Source of the DNA: Verrucomicrobiales bacterium
GTDB lineage: Bacteria > Verrucomicrobiota > Verrucomicrobiia > Verrucomicrobiales > DEV007
Assembly: GCA_022424805.1 (NCBI GenBank)
Contig: JAKMGR010000622.1
Location: forward strand, 1 to 5,536
Direction: 5' to 3'
Length of the DNA: 5,536 nt
Positions 1-5,034 of this stretch are shown here, piece after piece (position 1 is the first letter of the stretch; each line of letters begins with the position of its first letter). The translations under genes and the position numbers were made by a program. The notes under the pieces were generated by a model. That model saw nothing but the letters and a program-made list of their open reading frames with translations. It did not search any database and was not told the DNA's origin.

Positions 1-282
1 ATACTCCGGTGCACGACCGCCGGAAAAGAGTATGCCCAGGTATTCCTCCGGTTTTACCTCCGAAAAGGGAAGATCTGCCTGCATCTGGTAGCCCTCCCAC
101 TCGCGCGTGATCGTCCAACCCGGACGAACTTCGTGCATCACCATCTGGTAGAGCCGTTTTTCCGGTGCAATGACAACGGGCTGAATCTTCGCCTCCTGCA
201 ATCGATAGAAGGGATAGAGGGTGTCGACGGTTTCCGTGGCGTCACCAATTACGATCAATGCTTTTCCAATGTAGTCTGACAT
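1..282 (-). CDS. DJ-1/PfpI family protein, N-terminal part (cut by window edge)
   Basis: Seen: an open frame reads from ATG at 282 to the left edge, giving 94 residues with no stop. It begins with a beta strand (ALIVIGD, residues 8-14), an acidic stretch (E17, D20) and YPFYRLQEA (23-31), then PVVIAP (35-40) and, near the edge, LGILFSGGRAPEY (82-94). This is the opening layout of the DJ-1/PfpI (class I glutamine amidotransferase-like) fold: strand 1, the acidic residue near the active site, helix 1, and the GG-R-AP loop before the nucleophile elbow. The catalytic cysteine region would lie beyond the window, so activity (protease, glyoxalase/deglycase or chaperone type) cannot be judged. No signal peptide is visible, so it is probably cytoplasmic. 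The start was chosen because the other nearby ATG (at 290) is out of frame. No convincing Shine-Dalgarno precedes it. It is divergent from the XylR-like regulator gene. Confidence 0.82.
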   Translation of the reverse strand, partial: MSDYIGKALIVIGDATETVDTLYPFYRLQEAKIQPVVIAPEKRLYQMVMHEVRPGWTITREWEGYQMQADLPFSEVKPEEYLGILFSGGRAPEY

Positions 283-288
283 GTTTCC

Positions 289-316
289 ATCGTAATCGCG
301 TTGCAGTTCCTGTCAC
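289..316 (-). promoter_or_regulatory. Candidate sigma70-like promoter for the DJ-1/PfpI gene
   Basis: On the minus strand, GTGACA (316-311, 5 of 6 to TTGACA) is followed after 16 bp by TACGAT (294-289, 4 of 6 to TATAAT). The -10 hexamer ends 6 bp before the ATG at 282, so transcription would begin at or very near the start codon and give a leaderless or nearly leaderless message. This fits the lack of a Shine-Dalgarno. It is hexamer matching by eye only; in PVC bacteria promoter consensus is less reliable. Confidence 0.25.
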
Positions 317-328
317 TACAGTTACACT
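301..328 (+). promoter_or_regulatory. Candidate sigma70-like promoter for the XylR-like regulator
   Basis: TTGCAG (301-306, 3 of 6) lies 16 bp before TACACT (323-328, 4 of 6). The predicted transcript start would be about 30 bp before the ATG at 365, placing the 339-358 inverted repeat in the 5' leader. The site overlaps the candidate minus-strand promoter, so the two divergent genes could compete or be co-regulated. The match is weak and could be chance. Confidence 0.22.
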
Positions 329-338
329 TCACAAAACA

Positions 339-358
339 TCAGGTTTTTCGTCACCTGA
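339..358. repeat. Inverted repeat before the regulator start (candidate operator or leader hairpin)
   Basis: Arms TCAGGT (339-344) and ACCTGA (353-358) are perfectly complementary and separated by 8 nt. The repeat ends 6 bp before the regulator's ATG at 365, so it covers the region where the ribosome would bind. It could be an operator for autoregulation or a small hairpin in the leader. The pairing is direct observation; the role is inferred. Confidence 0.4.
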
Positions 359-364
359 GAATTC

Positions 365-1552
365 ATGCCAAATCAATCACTTCGCCGTGTCGCCATTCTC
401 GTTGAGACAACTCGCTCCTACACCCGAGACGTTCTCGCCGGGGTGAGCCGCTACCTTGGTGAAAATGGTCCCTGGTCAACTTTTCTGGAACTCCGCGCCT
501 TTGAGTCGTCCCTGCCTCCGTGGCTCGAAGGATGGAATGGAGACGGGATCCTGATCCGGACCCACAGCGCCGAGATGGCGGAGGCTATTGCCGCAACCGG
601 CGTTCCTGCTGTCGAACTACGTTCGACCAACTATCGCGACGACGTGCCCTTCGTCGGAATGGACAATGCCTTGATCGGCGAGAGCGTCGCTGAGCATTTT
701 CTCAATCATGGCTACCGTAGGTTTGCTGCCTACACTCTCGACACGGAATCGTTTTTTCGTGAGAGAGTTAGAAATTTCGTCAGCCGGGTGGAACGCGAAA
801 ATCACCCCTGCAAACTACTTCCTGCGCAGAGCGAATCCACTCCCAGGGACTGGGAACAGCATCAGGGAGAACTCATTGCATGGCTGGAATCCCTCGACAA
901 ACCTGTCGGCATTTTTGCGACTAATGATCAGCTCGCCGTTCGGTTGATCGATGCCTGTCGGCGCGCGAATATCTCTGTTCCCGAAGAGATCGCTGTGGTG
1001 GGTTGTGAGAACGAAGTTACCCTCTGTGAGTTTTCCTCCCCCACCCTGACCAGCGTTCGCTTTGACGGGCACACCGTCGGATATCGGGCCGCAGGGATTC
1101 TCGATCGCCTGATGCAGCGCAAGAGGATTGCGGAAAAAGAAATTCTCGTCCCACCCCGGGGAATCGAAGTGCGAGCGTCATCGGATGAATTTGTGCTGGA
1201 GGATCCCCTGGTTCTCCGCGCAGTGCGGCTGATCCGTGAGCGTGCCCTCACCGGGATCACCGTAGCCGAAGTTTGTCGTTTCGTGAATGTTTCACGCAGT
1301 ACCCTGGAACGAAGAATGAAGCGATCAATCAGGCGCGGGACGAAAGCTGAGATCCTTCGAATCCGTTTTCGCGAAGTGAATCGACTTTTGCGCAACACGA
1401 CCCTGACGATCGACGCTATAGCCGATCACACCGGATTTGCCCATACCCACTATCTCCAAACAACCTACCGGGAGCGATACGGAAAGACTCCCGGGCAATA
1501 TCGAAAGGAAATTCATGGAGATGTGCGTTTCGGACTAAATTCGAGTGGTTGA
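365..1552 (+). CDS. XylR-like transcriptional regulator (sugar-binding-protein-like domain plus AraC-type HTH)
   Basis: A 395-residue cytoplasmic DNA-binding regulator. Residues about 7-270 follow the LacI/periplasmic-binding-protein fold of Escherichia coli XylR: RRVAILVETTRSYTRDVLAGV (7-27), GDGILIR (59-65), VPFVGMDN (94-101), GIFATNDQLAVRLIDAC (182-198), VPEEIAVVGCENE (205-217), SSPTLTSV (224-231) and ILVPPRGIEVRAS (260-272). Residues about 281-385 form an AraC-type double helix-turn-helix: VAEVCRFVNVSRSTLERRMKR (300-320), then IDAIADHTGF (349-358) and YGKTPGQYR (372-380). Length and domain order match XylR (about 390 aa), so it probably binds a sugar or similar ligand and activates or represses nearby catabolic genes. 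The actual ligand is unknown and the symbol xylR is not justified. The start ATG at 365 follows a weak purine stretch (GAGA, 357-360) and places the first beta strand correctly. Divergent from the DJ-1/PfpI gene. Confidence 0.95.
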   Translation: MPNQSLRRVAILVETTRSYTRDVLAGVSRYLGENGPWSTFLELRAFESSLPPWLEGWNGDGILIRTHSAEMAEAIAATGVPAVELRSTNYRDDVPFVGMDNALIGESVAEHFLNHGYRRFAAYTLDTESFFRERVRNFVSRVERENHPCKLLPAQSESTPRDWEQHQGELIAWLESLDKPVGIFATNDQLAVRLIDACRRANISVPEEIAVVGCENEVTLCEFSSPTLTSVRFDGHTVGYRAAGILDRLMQRKRIAEKEILVPPRGIEVRASSDEFVLEDPLVLRAVRLIRERALTGITVAEVCRFVNVSRSTLERRMKRSIRRGTKAEILRIRFREVNRLLRNTTLTIDAIADHTGFAHTHYLQTTYRERYGKTPGQYRKEIHGDVRFGLNSSG

Positions 1553-1643
1553 ACCTCGCCCGCAAGTTCCGACAAAGAGAGCGCGGCTCAACTGTATCAG
1601 GCACTTTCTTGCCACACTCGACTATCCAGATAAGGATCCGTAA

Positions 1644-1724
1644 ATGATCGGCATCCCTGACGATAAGATTATCGTGAAAGCTGCCGACGAATATACCGCG
1701 AAAGACCTCGATAAGATGGTGTGA
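1644..1724 (+). pseudogene. 26-codon ORF with a good ribosome site; possible gene remnant
   Basis: ATG at 1644 is preceded by AAGGA (1632-1636) with a 7-nt spacer, the best Shine-Dalgarno among the plus-strand genes here. The frame ends with TGA at 1722-1724 after 26 residues: IGIPDDKIIVKAADEYTAKD (residues 2-21), then LDKMV. The alternation of a strand (DKIIVKA) with T-A-K-D-L-D-K resembles the very start of small SpoIIAA-like/STAS-type proteins, but this is from memory and the match is short. Neither the continuing frame nor the +2 frame after the stop resembles the rest of such a domain, so if it is a remnant, only the 5' end survives. Alternatives are a genuine small peptide or chance. 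It occupies most of the spacer between the regulator and the ceramidase-like gene, with no clear terminator seen there. Confidence 0.27.
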
Positions 1725-1815
1725 GTCAGCATTTTCCTACGAGAATGCGGGAGTATTTTGCTCTTGAGAGAATGCTTATGTCTTGAAACGATCGGCAAAA
1801 CTCCCGACCACGACC

Positions 1816-3060
1816 ATGACTCGTCAGATTTTCTGTGCCTTTCTCATCGCAGTTGCCACTGCCTTCGTTCTGATCGAAGCAGACGACAAGAAACCCGAGA
1901 AGCCGGAGGCGAGTTGGAAAGCTGCATCCGCTTCCAGCAAGATCACACCGCATCGCCCCATGCCGATGTCGGGCTACGCGTCGCGAAAAGCGAATCCAGC
2001 TGAAGGAACAGAGCAGGACCTTTTCGCAAAAGCACTCGCAATCGAAGATCCCGAAGGGAATCGTATCGTCTTCCTCACCACCGATCTGATCGGGATCATT
2101 TCCAAATATCGATCCGACGTGGAAAAGGCTGTCGGTGAAAAATACAATCTCAAACCGGGAGCGCTCGTCATGAATGCGTCGCACACTCATTGCGGCCCTT
2201 CCTATGGACGGGACGATACGCTGGACTACTACGAAAAGCTCGTCGAGCAGACCGTCGCACTCATCGGTCAGGCGCTCGAATCGCTCGAGCCCGCCAAGGT
2301 TTTCTACAGCGAAGGCAAATGCGCTTTTGCGATGAATCGCCGCACGCCCACCCCGAGCGGTTATCGCAACCACCCCAACCCGCAGGGCCTGGTCGACCAC
2401 ACCGTGCCCGTCCTCAGCGTGCGGGACCTTGACGGCAATTTGAAGACAGCTCTTTTTGGCTATGCGTGCCACAACACGACGATGGGTTTCATGAAATGGT
2501 TCGGCGACTACGCGGGCTACGCCCAGGAATACCTCGAAGCCGATCATGAAGGTCTCACCGCCATGTTCATTAATGGCTGCAGCGGAGATCAGAATCCGTA
2601 TCCGAGACGAATGCTCTACTTTGCACAGCGTCATGGACGCAGCCTTGCCACCGCCGTCGAGGCTGCGCTGGAAGTAAGCCAGGGATCCTTTTTTCACCAG
2701 AAGGAAATTTCGGGAACGATTCGCAGTGATATCGATACGGTTACCCTTTCGTTCACCGAAGAGTCCAAGCGCGATGACTACGACTATCCGATTCAGGTCG
2801 TCCGAGTCGGAGACGCTCTTTCCATGATCGCGATGGCTGGCGAGGTAACGATCGACTATTCGCTTCGCCTGAAAAAGGAATTGGCGAGCAAAGACGCTCC
2901 GGTCTGGGTTTCTGGTTACACCAATGACTACAACGGCTACGTGCCCAGCAAGCGAGTGCTTCTCGAAGGCGGCTACGAAGCGAGCAGCCGCCCGTGGAAG
3001 CCGGAGTTGGAAGAGAAGATCATCGAAAAGGTTCATTCGATGGTGAAGGCTACGGAATAG
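1816..3060 (+). CDS. Exported ceramidase-like protein (neutral/alkaline non-lysosomal ceramidase N-terminal domain family)
   Basis: A 414-residue protein starting with a signal peptide: MTR, hydrophobic core IFCAFLIAVATAFVLIEA, then charged DDKKPEKPE. Family landmarks (numbering from this ATG) are SKITPHRPMPMSGYASRK (41-58), the HTH-x-GP metal motif (H123, H125, G127-P128), NRR (174-176), GYACHNTTMG (215-224, H219), FINGCSGDQNP (251-261), AGEV (341-344, E343) and GYTNDYNGYVPS (368-379). By family knowledge, the two histidine sites, E343 and a tyrosine in the last motif would bind zinc. The usual GD-V-S-P-N serine motif reads GDQNP here, and the C-terminal domain of full-length neutral ceramidases (roughly 650-780 aa) is absent. 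It is therefore probably a hydrolase-fold relative of unknown substrate acting outside the cytoplasm. An in-frame TTG at 1783 adds 11 residues (MKRSAKLPTTT); the ATG was preferred because it gives a compact signal peptide, though neither start has a good Shine-Dalgarno. Stops 3 bp from the convergent SDR gene. Confidence 0.88.
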   Translation: MTRQIFCAFLIAVATAFVLIEADDKKPEKPEASWKAASASSKITPHRPMPMSGYASRKANPAEGTEQDLFAKALAIEDPEGNRIVFLTTDLIGIISKYRSDVEKAVGEKYNLKPGALVMNASHTHCGPSYGRDDTLDYYEKLVEQTVALIGQALESLEPAKVFYSEGKCAFAMNRRTPTPSGYRNHPNPQGLVDHTVPVLSVRDLDGNLKTALFGYACHNTTMGFMKWFGDYAGYAQEYLEADHEGLTAMFINGCSGDQNPYPRRMLYFAQRHGRSLATAVEAALEVSQGSFFHQKEISGTIRSDIDTVTLSFTEESKRDDYDYPIQVVRVGDALSMIAMAGEVTIDYSLRLKKELASKDAPVWVSGYTNDYNGYVPSKRVLLEGGYEASSRPWKPELEEKIIEKVHSMVKATE

Positions 3061-3063
3061 TCC

Positions 3064-3849
3064 TCACCAAAGCGTGTATCCCCCGTCAATCACGAGCGAT
3101 GCCCCTGTCATGTATCGTGACGCATCACTCGCCAGATAGACAACGAGCGGTCCGAGATCTTCGGGTTCGCCGAATTTTCCGGCAGGAATCGCTTCTTCGA
3201 ACTCGGAAATCACTCCGGGATTTTCTTTCGCCCAGCGTTGGTTCGGCTCGGTCATGAAGCCACCGGGACAGACCGCATTTACGGTAATGCCATGTGGCGC
3301 CCAATCTGCGGCTGTCGCCCGGGTGAACTGAATCACAGCTGCTTTCGCTGTTTCATAGCTGCGGCCGCCAATGCCGCGATTGGCAATCATACCAGAAATC
3401 GAAGCGATATTGATGATGCGACCAGGTGTTCCTCTTTCCATCATCGATTTCCCAATCGCCTGGGTACAAAGAAAGTTGCTGGTGACGTTCAGGTCAATGA
3501 TCCGTTTCCAATCCTCCAGCGATTGCTCTTCCACCGGAACATTCACAAGCCGTCCTCCCGCATTGTTGATGAGAATATCAATGCCCCCGGTGTCGCTCAA
3601 AACACTCGCGCACATCACTTCAACGGCGTCGGAATCCACCGCATCGGCCGAGTAGGTTCGGGCTTTTCTCCCGAGTCTTTCGATCTCTCCAGCGGTCCGG
3701 CCCAGGCTTTCCTGATCCCGCCCTGTGATTGCCACGTCTGCTCCTACCTCGGCAAGAGCCAGTGCCATTTCCCGCCCGAGGCCTCGACTCCCCCCGGTGA
3801 TGAGGGCACGTTTTCCGTCGAGCCGAAATCGATCGAGAATACCGTTCAT
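3064..3849 (-). CDS. SDR family NAD(P)-dependent oxidoreductase
   Basis: A 261-residue classical short-chain dehydrogenase/reductase of normal length, cytoplasmic, interconverting a hydroxyl and a carbonyl group with NAD(P). Visible motifs: LITGGSRGLG (16-25; TGxxxGxG cofactor loop), ITGRD (41-45) after strand 2, where R44 favours NADP(H) by family knowledge, DILINNAGG (91-99), LNV with catalytic N121, IINIAS with probable S150, YETAK with Y165 and K169, and VNAVCPGGFMTEP (190-202). The C-terminal VIDGGYTLW is typical. Overall look is nearest to the gluconate 5-dehydrogenase / 2-deoxygluconate 3-dehydrogenase / glucose 1-dehydrogenase-type group, but substrate cannot be fixed from motifs. The start at 3849 is decided by GGAG (3860-3857) with a 7-nt spacer. 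An upstream in-frame start at 3894 would add 15 residues of upstream-gene sequence and is unlikely. Its ATG overlaps the lactonase TGA (ATGA, 3849-3846), so the two are one operon. Confidence 0.95.
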   Translation of the reverse strand: MNGILDRFRLDGKRALITGGSRGLGREMALALAEVGADVAITGRDQESLGRTAGEIERLGRKARTYSADAVDSDAVEVMCASVLSDTGGIDILINNAGGRLVNVPVEEQSLEDWKRIIDLNVTSNFLCTQAIGKSMMERGTPGRIINIASISGMIANRGIGGRSYETAKAAVIQFTRATAADWAPHGITVNAVCPGGFMTEPNQRWAKENPGVISEFEEAIPAGKFGEPEDLGPLVVYLASDASRYMTGASLVIDGGYTLW

Positions 3850-3860
3850 TTCTTCACTCC
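3846..3860 (-). promoter_or_regulatory. Coupled stop/start: Shine-Dalgarno inside the lactonase 3' end and ATGA overlap
   Basis: On the minus strand, GGAG (3860-3857) lies within the last codons of the lactonase gene, followed by a 7-nt spacer and ATGA (3849-3846), where ATG starts the SDR and TGA ends the lactonase. This 4-nt overlap with an internal ribosome site is a standard arrangement for translational coupling and fixes the SDR start. Confidence 0.8.
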
Positions 3861-4916
3861 AAGAACCCAGGCCGGACTCTTTCCACAATCGCATCGCTTC
3901 AGCTCCGTCAGGGCTCCGCTTGTGGTGTCCCCGCGATACACGACGAGATTGTCGGATCCCTGACCGGCAGCGACGAGGTAGTTCTCTCCATCTTCGATGA
4001 GGTTAAAAGAACGCGGTGTTTTTCCGGTTGGCGTTTGTCCTCTTGAAGAAATCTCGCCACTTCTCTCATCGATCGCAAACACAGCGATGCTGTCGTGCCC
4101 ACGGTTCGATGCGTAGACAAATCGTCCATCTGCGCTGATCTCAATATCGGCACAACTTCCCTGGTCGGCGGGCCAGTCACTCGGAATCGTTGTTAGCGTC
4201 TGCCTCATTGCCAGGGTTCCGTTTTGTGAATCGTAGTCGCACAAGGTAACACTCTTGGCCTGCTCGTTGACGAGGTAGACCCATTTCCCGCTGGGATGAA
4301 ACTGCAGGTGGCGCGGGCCATGTCCTTCCCCCGCTTTCATTACCTTCGGATCATTTAAAACAAGCTCTCCCTTTTCAAGATCGAGTCGGAACTGGCTTAC
4401 CTGATTCAGCTCCCCGGTATGAGGACAAAAGGCAAAGCGATTGGCCGGATCTGTCTGGATGCAGTGCGCTTTCTTACCGACCTCCAGCACACAAACCGGC
4501 TCACCCGTCACTTTTCCGTCAACGATTTTGCTGACACTGACGAGGCCCTCTCCGTAGTAGGCACCCAGCAGCCATTTGTTGGTTTTGTCAGGGTAAATGT
4601 AGGCGGCACTTCCTGCTGACGGAGCCGTCGCAATGACGTCGAGCAATCCCGTTTTCGGATCGATCGAGAGAGTCGCAAACTGGGAAGAGGTTCGAACCGA
4701 AGCATAGATCCGCGTGCGGGAATCATCGAGCCAGAGACAACCCGGCGCGCCTTCCAGTTCGGTTTCTCCGACACGAGTCAGATCACCCGATTCTTCATCG
4801 AGCGAAAACACGCCGATCTTTTTGTCTTTGCTTTCGGAAACATAAACAAAAGTCTCCGCAAAGGCAGGCGTAGCGAAGAGACCAACGGACAGAGTGAGCA
4901 GGATCGAGATTTTCAT
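3846..4916 (-). CDS. Secreted lactonase family protein (6-phosphogluconolactonase-type beta-propeller)
   Basis: A 356-residue member of the seven-bladed propeller lactonase family (the PgL/YbhE type), which hydrolyses sugar lactones such as 6-phosphogluconolactone. Repeated blade units are visible: TFVYVSESKDKKIGVFSLD (22-40), GCLWLDDSRTRIYAS (59-73), the family signature GPRHLQFHPSGKWVYLVNE (200-218), and ADIEISADGRFVYASNRGHD (256-275) followed by SIAVF. It ends with PRSFNLIEDGENYLVAAGQG (301-320) and SDNLVVY (321-327). The length is near the family norm. Unlike the cytoplasmic enzyme of central metabolism, it carries a clear signal peptide (MKISILLTLSVGLFATPAFA, cut before ETF), so it should act in the periplasm or outside, probably on an unphosphorylated lactone; some relatives have only structural roles. 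The start at 4916 is chosen for this signal peptide and an AAGG four bases upstream; an in-frame GTG at 4940 would put eight polar residues in front. First gene of a two-gene operon with the SDR. Confidence 0.93.
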   Translation of the reverse strand: MKISILLTLSVGLFATPAFAETFVYVSESKDKKIGVFSLDEESGDLTRVGETELEGAPGCLWLDDSRTRIYASVRTSSQFATLSIDPKTGLLDVIATAPSAGSAAYIYPDKTNKWLLGAYYGEGLVSVSKIVDGKVTGEPVCVLEVGKKAHCIQTDPANRFAFCPHTGELNQVSQFRLDLEKGELVLNDPKVMKAGEGHGPRHLQFHPSGKWVYLVNEQAKSVTLCDYDSQNGTLAMRQTLTTIPSDWPADQGSCADIEISADGRFVYASNRGHDSIAVFAIDERSGEISSRGQTPTGKTPRSFNLIEDGENYLVAAGQGSDNLVVYRGDTTSGALTELKRCDCGKSPAWVLGVKK

Positions 4917-4942
4917 TCCGCCTTTGCTATCCCCAACCACCC

Positions 4943-4960
4943 TTGCTCGTCGAGAGGCAA
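4943..4960. repeat. Imperfect inverted repeat between the divergent lactonase and ceramidase-like genes
   Basis: TTGCTCG (4943-4949) pairs across one base (T4950) with CGAG (4951-4954) and CAA (4958-4960), with a 3-nt bulge AGG between them. The inner core CTCG-T-CGAG (4946-4954) is a perfect 4+4 palindrome. It sits in the 114-bp divergent intergenic region (4917-5030), upstream of the lactonase start. It could be a regulator site shared by both genes, but the arms are short and the function is a guess. No good -35/-10 pair was found for either gene in this interval. Confidence 0.2.
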
Positions 4961-5016
4961 AAGGGACGGGATTCCGCCCATGAGGACTCTTTTTCTACCA
5001 CGCAAAACTGGAAATC

Positions 5017-5034
5017 ATGAATGCATCATCATGA
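5017..5034 (+). other. Five-codon mini-ORF overlapping the start of the second ceramidase-like gene
   Basis: ATG at 5017 reads M-N-A-S-S and stops with TGA at 5032-5034, overlapping the downstream ATG at 5031 as ATGA. A purine run GGAAA (5010-5014) lies just ahead of the mini-ORF, whereas the main start at 5031 has no ribosome site of its own within 10 bases. The arrangement could let ribosomes load at 5017 and re-start at 5031. Such short overlaps also arise by chance. Confidence 0.25.

Noticed and set aside
928..1398. 156-codon minus-strand frame inside the XylR-like gene
   Set aside because: Arginine/serine-rich low-quality translation opposite a well-supported regulator; typical of a shadow frame.
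1553..1625. Possible terminator after the regulator gene (GAGC-GCG-GCTC and GGCA-TGCC stems)
   Set aside because: Stems are only 4 bp and no T-run follows; not enough to call a terminator.
1772..1786. Four-codon mini-ORF overlapping the alternative TTG start at 1783
   Set aside because: The more likely start is the ATG at 1816, so the overlap would have no role; probably chance.
1783..1815. TTG at 1783 as the start of the ceramidase-like gene
   Set aside because: It is in frame and not excluded, but the added residues lengthen the n-region ahead of the signal peptide and the nearest purine-rich site is about 12 bases away.
1726..3036. Long minus-strand open frame of 436 codons opposite the ceramidase-like gene
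   Set aside because: It is the antisense shadow of a gene with clear family motifs and a signal peptide; its own translation shows no recognisable domain.
3238..3963. 241-codon plus-strand frame across the SDR and the lactonase 3' end
   Set aside because: It overlaps two well-supported minus-strand genes antisense and its translation has no recognisable domain.
4915..4978. ATTCCGCC repeated at 4915-4922 and 4971-4978
   Set aside because: An 8-bp repeat; the first copy is simply the lactonase ribosome-binding region, and nothing links the second to a function.
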